A stretch of 18,027 bases of DNA from Bog-756 sp035531955 (GTDB lineage Bacteria; Actinomycetota; Acidimicrobiia; Acidimicrobiales; RAAP-2). The stretch spans positions 1 to 18,027 of the forward strand of contig DATKRZ010000048.1 of the NCBI GenBank assembly GCA_035531955.1. Reading direction: 5' to 3'. This document shows, piece after piece, positions 14,492 through 18,027 of this stretch. Position 1 is the first letter of the stretch; each line of letters starts with the position of its first letter. The notes under the pieces are model-generated. The model had not been told where the DNA came from. It saw only the letters and a list, made by a program, of their open reading frames with translations, and searched no databases. The position numbers and the translations under genes are program-made.

Positions 14492-14497
14492 TACCTT
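14492..14497 (+). promoter_or_regulatory. Possible -10 box of a leaderless acyl-CoA dehydrogenase transcript
   Basis: TACCTT ends seven bases before ATG 14505; no Shine-Dalgarno is evident. Same TANNNT-start layout as hom and prfA. Confidence 0.4.
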
Positions 14498-14504
14498 TGT
14501 CGGG

Positions 14505-15656
14505 ATGGATGCGCCACCCTTCGCCCTGACCGAGACCCACCGGCAGTTCCGACGAACCCTGCGCAGATTCGCCGAGGACCGGATCGCCCCCGGCGCCGCG
14601 GAGGCGGATCGGGAGGCCACCTATCCGCAGAAGTCGTTCGACGCCTGTGTCGAGCTCGAGCTCCCCGCCCTGGGCATCCCGGTCGAGTACGGAGGAGCGG
14701 GAGCCGACATGGTGACCCAGGCGATCATGGCCGAAGAGCTGGCCCGCGTCTGCGCCTCGACCTCACTGACCATCCTGATCTCCAAGACCGGGATGTTCCC
14801 GCTCATCAACTGGGGGACCGAGGAGCTCAAGCGGAAGTACCTCCCGCAGGTGGCGTCCGGTCTGCACCAGGCCAGCTACTGCCTGTCCGAGGCGGACGCG
14901 GGGAGCGATGCCGCCGCCCTGCGCACCCGGTCGGTCCGCGACGGCGAGCACTACGTCCTTTCCGGGACCAAGTACTGGATCACCAACGCGGGGGTCTCGG
15001 ACCTCTACACCGTCTTTGCGGTCACCGACCCGGCTGCCGGTCGCCGAGGTATCAGCTGCTTCCTCGTCGAGGCCGACTGGGGTGCCGAGGTCGCGCCACT
15101 CGAGGACAAACTGGGACTACGGGGAAGCCCGACTGCCGCAGTGAGATTCGACGAGGTCAGGGTGCCGGTGGCCAACCGCATCGGTGAGGAGGGGATGGGA
15201 TACACCATCGCCATGCGCACGCTGGACTGCAGCCGCCCCACCATCGGCGCCCAGGCCGTCGGCATAGCCCAGGGCGCCATCGACTACGCCGCCGGCTACA
15301 TGAAGGAGCGCAAGGCCTTCGGCCGGGCCATCGCCGACCTGCAGGGGCTGCGGTTCATGCTGGCCGAGATGGCCATGCGCACCGAGGCGGCGCGGACACT
15401 GGTGTACCGGGCATGCTCCCTCATCGACGGCGGGGATCCCGAAGGGGAACTGTCCATGGTGGGAGCCATGGCCAAATGCTTCGCCTCCGATACCGCCATG
15501 GCCGTCACCACCGATGCGGTCCAGTTGCTTGGTGGGTACGGGCTGACCAAGGACTTTCCCGTCGAACGCTTCATGCGGGACGCGAAGATCACCCAGATCT
15601 ACGAGGGCACCAACCAGATCCAGCGGGTGGTGATCGCAAAGAAGCTGCTCGGGTGA
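14505..15656 (+). CDS. Acyl-CoA dehydrogenase
   Basis: FAD enzyme that introduces the alpha-beta double bond into an acyl-CoA, feeding electrons to ETF. The 383-residue protein has the normal three-part layout: helical N-terminus, middle beta domain with YCLSEADAGSD (125-135) and KYWITNAG, and C-terminal helices with RKAFGRAIADLQGLRFMLAE. The catalytic base is E367 in QIYEGTNQIQR. Substrate cannot be read from sequence; the features fit short/medium- or branched-chain enzymes such as actinobacterial FadE25-like proteins. ATG 14505 begins at the family's usual N-terminus; the open frame extends to 14469 but would cross the probable promoter. It stands alone and may be the last chromosomal gene before the integrated element. 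Confidence 0.93.
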   Translation: MDAPPFALTETHRQFRRTLRRFAEDRIAPGAAEADREATYPQKSFDACVELELPALGIPVEYGGAGADMVTQAIMAEELARVCASTSLTILISKTGMFPLINWGTEELKRKYLPQVASGLHQASYCLSEADAGSDAAALRTRSVRDGEHYVLSGTKYWITNAGVSDLYTVFAVTDPAAGRRGISCFLVEADWGAEVAPLEDKLGLRGSPTAAVRFDEVRVPVANRIGEEGMGYTIAMRTLDCSRPTIGAQAVGIAQGAIDYAAGYMKERKAFGRAIADLQGLRFMLAEMAMRTEAARTLVYRACSLIDGGDPEGELSMVGAMAKCFASDTAMAVTTDAVQLLGGYGLTKDFPVERFMRDAKITQIYEGTNQIQRVVIAKKLLG

Positions 15657-15729
15657 GGTTTCTGGTCTAGCCGGTTGGGCCCGAAACAGCGGAATTGGCC
15701 TCCGCATCCCTACTTTATCCCTACAGGGC

Positions 15730-15735
15730 TATGGT
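15730..15735 (+). promoter_or_regulatory. Possible -10 box for integrase if GTG 15743 is the start
   Basis: TATGGT ends seven bases before GTG 15743. If this is the promoter, ATG 15731 lies inside it and the protein begins four residues later (PTIRERSKG). No matching -35 was found. Confidence 0.3.
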
Positions 15736-16912
15736 GGGCGCTGTGCCCACCATCCGAGAGCGGTCCAAAGGGGTCTGGGAAGTGCGTGCCTTCACCGGTC
15801 GCGACGCAGAGGGTCGTCCCACCCAGGTGAGCCGGACGGTGCGGGGCGGGAAGCGGGAGGCGGAGCGGGTGGCGGCCGAGCTGACCCTGCGCCGGGGCAG
15901 TGCCGCCGGAAAGGTCACCGTCTCCGAGTTGCTCGACCTGTGGATGGAGCAGCACGCGCCCACCTGGTCGCCGTCGACGCTGGCCAACCACAAGAGCCGG
16001 GTGATCCAGGTGAAGGCCGATCCCATCGCCAAGATCCGCCTGGCCCGGCTGTCGGCGGTGGACGTCGACCGGTGGCACGCCCGGCTGGCCCGCAACGGCG
16101 TCGGCGACGGATCGATCCGCAACCAGCACCAGGCCCTCCGGGCCGCCGTCACCCAGGCCGTCCGGTGGGGCTGGGTCACCACCAACGTGGTGGCCGTGGC
16201 CCAACTGGGCAAGCGGAAGCAGGTGCCCCGGGGTGCGCTCAGCGAGGAGGAGGTCCGGAAGGTGCTGGCCGCGGCCGAGGAGCTGGCCGACTCCCACCTG
16301 ATCGAGCCGGCCGCTCCCATCGCCCTTCGGATGGCCGCCATCACCGGGGCCCGCCGATCGGAGCTGGCCGCGCTGCGGTGGGCCGACCTCGACGGCGACC
16401 GCCTGACCATCGACTCGAGCGTGGCCATCATCCGCCACGGCAGTCCCGAGGAACGGAAGACCCCGACCCTCCGGGACGATCCGACGAAGACGGCCAATCT
16501 GCGGACCGTCACCCTGGACGCCACCACGGTCGACGCGCTGCAGCGCCTGCGCCGGTATCACCAGGACCTCGGTCCCTGGATCCTGGCCGTGGGGGAGCGA
16601 CCGGTGAATCCGGAGCGGATCGGGGCGTGGTGGCGCCGGGCTCGGGACCGGGCTGGTGTGGACGGTCGGTGGCGGCTCCACGATCTGCGCCACTGGTCGG
16701 CGACCACGTCGATCTCCCGGGGACACGACATCCGGACCGTGGCCAACCGGCTCGGTCACGCCAATCCGGCCATGACCCTCCGGGTGTACGCCCACGCCGT
16801 GGAGTCGGCCGACGGCCCGGTCGCCGCCATGCTGGGCCAGATCCTCGACGAGCGGGAGCCGGACGACGCTCCCGTGCTCGCCGTCATCAAACCGGCGGAG
16901 TCGGCCACGTAG
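15731..16912 (+). CDS. Tyrosine recombinase / phage-type integrase
   Basis: Site-specific recombinase of the lambda integrase family, expected to integrate and excise the element it belongs to. The 393-residue protein has an N-terminal arm-binding domain (TIRERSKGVWEVRAF, about 7-60), a SAM-like core-binding domain (about 65-150, starting VTVSELLDLWMEQ) and the catalytic domain with R208 (ITGARRSELAALRW), HDLRH (H317, R320), LGHA (H343) and the nucleophile Y353 in RVYAHAVE. All catalytic residues visible are intact, so it is probably functional. Start ATG 15731 or GTG 15743. It begins 74 bp after the dehydrogenase and is convergent with the excisionase-type gene, stops 35 bp apart. Confidence 0.92.
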   Translation: MVGAVPTIRERSKGVWEVRAFTGRDAEGRPTQVSRTVRGGKREAERVAAELTLRRGSAAGKVTVSELLDLWMEQHAPTWSPSTLANHKSRVIQVKADPIAKIRLARLSAVDVDRWHARLARNGVGDGSIRNQHQALRAAVTQAVRWGWVTTNVVAVAQLGKRKQVPRGALSEEEVRKVLAAAEELADSHLIEPAAPIALRMAAITGARRSELAALRWADLDGDRLTIDSSVAIIRHGSPEERKTPTLRDDPTKTANLRTVTLDATTVDALQRLRRYHQDLGPWILAVGERPVNPERIGAWWRRARDRAGVDGRWRLHDLRHWSATTSISRGHDIRTVANRLGHANPAMTLRVYAHAVESADGPVAAMLGQILDEREPDDAPVLAVIKPAESAT

Positions 16913-16947
16913 TCCGGCCCCCGTCGAGTCCCGGTGCGGCACGGCTG

Positions 16948-17178
16948 TCAGCGGATCGGGGTGCCCAGCAGCTCCTCCATGGCCACCCGTGGAATCACGA
17001 TGCGGCGGCCCAACCGGATGGCCGGGAGCTCTCCCCTGGCCACCAGCTCGTAGGCCAGCCCTCGCGAGATGTTGAGGAGGTAGGCCGCCTCGTCGACGGT
17101 CAGAGTGAGCCGGTCCGGCGGGTCCGGTTCCGGCGTGTTCTCCTCGTCGGCGTGGTGCTGAAGACGGAAGGGTTCCAT
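16948..17178 (-). CDS. Excisionase-type helix-turn-helix DNA-binding protein
   Basis: A 76-residue reverse-strand protein with a MerR-like HTH of the excisionase/HTH_17 family: LTVDEAAYLLNISRGLAYEL followed by the wing ARGELPAIRLGRRIVIPR, where the Arg-rich wing contacts DNA in this family. The N-terminal 25 residues are acidic and probably disordered. ATG 17178 follows GAGGAG (plus-strand CTCCTC 17184-17189) at five bases. Next to the integrase it is probably the recombination directionality factor (Xis), but related proteins also act as small transcription regulators. A cluster of repeated boxes lies directly upstream of it (17228-17389), a candidate binding target. Confidence 0.85.
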   Translation of the reverse strand: MEPFRLQHHADEENTPEPDPPDRLTLTVDEAAYLLNISRGLAYELVARGELPAIRLGRRIVIPRVAMEELLGTPIR

Positions 17179-17227
17179 GATTACTCCTCAGGGTTGGGTT
17201 GTAGCTCTGGTCTTGATTGTCCGGGTC

Positions 17228-17389
17228 GACGTCACCCTGAACGTCACCCTCACGTCGCCGATCTCGCGGTCGAACGTCACCCTCCCGTTGTGGAGCAGTG
17301 GCTCCAACGTCACCCTGGCCGCCGGCAACGTCACCTTCGAGGCTGGCGACGTCACCCTGGCTGCTGGACGCCGATGTGAACGTCACCGT
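17228..17389 (+). repeat. Array of RACGTCACCCT boxes with helical spacing
   Basis: Seven copies of RACGTCACC(C/T/G)T start at 17228, 17240, 17273, 17306, 17327, 17348 and 17379; a degenerate copy (CACGTCGCCGA) starts at 17251. Spacings including it are 12, 11, 22, 33, 21, 21 and 31 bp, each close to a whole number of DNA turns (about 10.5 bp), so all boxes face the same side. Such phasing suits a cooperatively bound protein: iterons, integrase/excisionase arm sites or repressor operators. In one forward frame they read NVTL and on the reverse strand GDV, so a coding relic is the alternative. Confidence 0.7.
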
Positions 17390-17564
17390 CCCTGGTGAGC
17401 GGGTTGTCGGTCGCACACCGGCCCCCTGGCCGTCAAGGTCGACGCTCCGAGGCGCCGGCACTGATGGTTGCCCTTCGGGCACGGCTCGTTCCTCACCTCA
17501 CCATCCGGCCTTCGCTTCTCACTCTCGCTCCGCTCGCTCCCCTGACCGCCGGGACCGGCGTGGG

Positions 17565-17584
17565 CAATCGGCATTCACCGATTG
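17565..17584 (+). promoter_or_regulatory. Hairpin A of the ssb leader
   Basis: CAATCGG (17565-17571), loop CATTCA, CCGATTG (17578-17584): perfect 7-bp stem. Its right arm overlaps the left arm of hairpin B, so the two cannot form together. Confidence 0.5.
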
Positions 17585-17630
17585 ATGTCGGGCCAAGCGG
17601 GGTGAAAAGCGCCCCACCCGGCATCAATCG
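17579..17630 (+). promoter_or_regulatory. Hairpin B of the ssb leader, abutting the ribosome binding site
   Basis: CGATTGATGTCGGG (17579-17592) pairs with CCCGGCATCAATCG (17617-17630): 14 pairs with one T-G. Inside it GGGG (17599-17602) can pair with CCCC (17612-17615). The stem ends one base before AAAGGAG, so its folding could control ribosome access. No T-run follows, so it is not a standard terminator. DNA-level protein binding is also possible. Confidence 0.6.
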
Positions 17631-17645
17631 AAAAGGAGAAACACC

Positions 17646-18027
17646 ATGGCAACCATCACCGCAGTCACCGTGGCCGGCAACCTGACCAGGGATCCGGAGA
17701 TCCGTTACACCCGGGAGGGCCAGGCCACCACCTCCCTGTCCGTCGCCGTCAACCGCCGGTGGCAGAACCAGCAGACCAAGGAGTGGGAGGAGTCGGTGTC
17801 CTTCCTCGACGTCGTCTGCTGGCGGGACCTGGCCGAGAACGTCGCCCTCAGCCTGACCAAGGGCTCTCGAGTGCTCGTCTCCGGTCGTCTGGAGCAGCGG
17901 AGCTGGGAGACCTATGGCGGGGAGCGCCGGTCCAAGGTCGAAATCGTGGCCGACGACGTCGCTGCCTCCCTCCGGTTCGCCACCACCGACGTGCACCGGG
18001 TCCACCGCCCGTTGGCCGACGACGACC
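17646..18027 (+). CDS. ssb: Single-stranded DNA-binding protein, 5' part (runs off window)
   Basis: OB-fold protein that coats single-stranded DNA in replication and recombination. The visible 127 codons start MATITAVTVAGNLTRDPEIR and include RYTREGQATTSLSVAVNRRW, SFLDVVCWRDLAENV and GSRVLVSGRLEQRSWE, covering the full OB fold; the C-terminal tail lies outside. ATG 17646 follows AAGGAG (17633-17638) at seven bases, an excellent site. Housekeeping ssb normally sits between rpsF and rpsR; this copy follows an integrase and excisionase, so it is more likely an accessory copy of the integrated element. Its leader contains two competing hairpins. Confidence 0.93.
   Translation, partial: MATITAVTVAGNLTRDPEIRYTREGQATTSLSVAVNRRWQNQQTKEWEESVSFLDVVCWRDLAENVALSLTKGSRVLVSGRLEQRSWETYGGERRSKVEIVADDVAASLRFATTDVHRVHRPLADDD

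Larger units (their letters stand above)
17179..17645. other. 467-bp non-coding region between xis-type gene and ssb
   Basis: No convincing gene on either strand. From left to right: the excisionase ribosome binding site, a repeat array (17228-17389), an undistinguished G/C-rich part with a small TGCCC-TTC-GGGCA hairpin near 17470, a pyrimidine-rich stretch (about 17513-17541), and the folded ssb leader (17565-17638). It is the best candidate in the window for a control or replication/recombination region of the element. Confidence 0.55.

Noticed and set aside
15657..15730. tRNA or tRNA fragment as attachment site next to the integrase
   Set aside because: No acceptor stem, T-loop GTTCGAATC-like sequence or CCA-proximal arm could be found.
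17228..17389. CRISPR array
   Set aside because: Repeats are only 11 bp and intervals vary from 11 to 33 bp, without constant spacers or cas genes.
17177..17398. Short forward frame reading NVTL repeats
   Set aside because: No ribosome binding site, starts on the excisionase start codon, ends without a domain; the boxes are better explained as DNA sites. NVT repeats do occur in some phage replication proteins, so it is kept as the alternative in the findings.
15710..17482. 590-codon reverse-strand frame through the integrase and the repeat array
   Set aside because: Mostly antisense to a clear integrase and to the excisionase in another frame. Its GDV repeats at the N-terminus only reflect the DNA boxes, although a relic of a real repeat protein cannot be fully excluded.

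Overview
The window looks like chromosome from a high-GC actinobacterium, possibly of the class Acidimicrobiia. Third codon positions are mostly G or C. The left half follows the gene order known from Mycobacterium tuberculosis (lysA, hom, thrC, thrB, rho, rpmE, prfA, hemK/prmC, sua5). One small protein carries the GWW...DGKWYPPE signature frequent in actinobacterial proteins. The class-level guess rests on gene style, not on a marker gene.

Positions 1-8755 hold the conserved housekeeping block: the 3' part of lysA, then hom and thrC overlapping by ATGA (aspartate-family amino acids), rho with a long low-complexity insertion, rpmE (zinc form of L31), prfA, prmC (which methylates the product of prfA) and a Sua5/TsaC-type gene. 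The homoserine kinase gene thrB, expected between thrC and rho, is missing; a 317-bp non-coding stretch with a rho promoter and a foldable leader is there instead. A universal-stress-protein gene follows (8860-9291).

Positions 9292-13841 hold a branched-chain amino-acid operon: leuB, ilvE and cimA, plus a downstream gene of unknown function. In front of leuB lies what reads as a complete transcription attenuator: a promoter, a 15-residue leader peptide ending Val-Phe-Ile-Ile-Asp-stop, a perfect 10-bp hairpin starting at the stop codon, and a second hairpin followed by TTTTT. CimA makes citramalate from pyruvate and acetyl-CoA, LeuB can act on the derived methylmalate and IlvE performs the last transamination, so Ile/Val-responsive control fits. 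CimA has an unusual His-rich N-terminal extension.

Positions 13852-15656 hold a small reverse-strand gene (GWW/WYPPE type) convergent with the unknown gene, then an acyl-CoA dehydrogenase.

From about 15.7 kb to the right edge the content changes to what is probably the end of an integrated element: a tyrosine integrase, a convergent excisionase-type HTH gene, a 467-bp non-coding region and the start of an accessory ssb. That region has two notable structures: an array of seven RACGTCACC boxes (plus one degenerate copy) spaced at near-integral helical turns, and two mutually exclusive hairpins directly before the ssb ribosome binding site. No tRNA, rRNA, CRISPR array or insertion sequence was seen.
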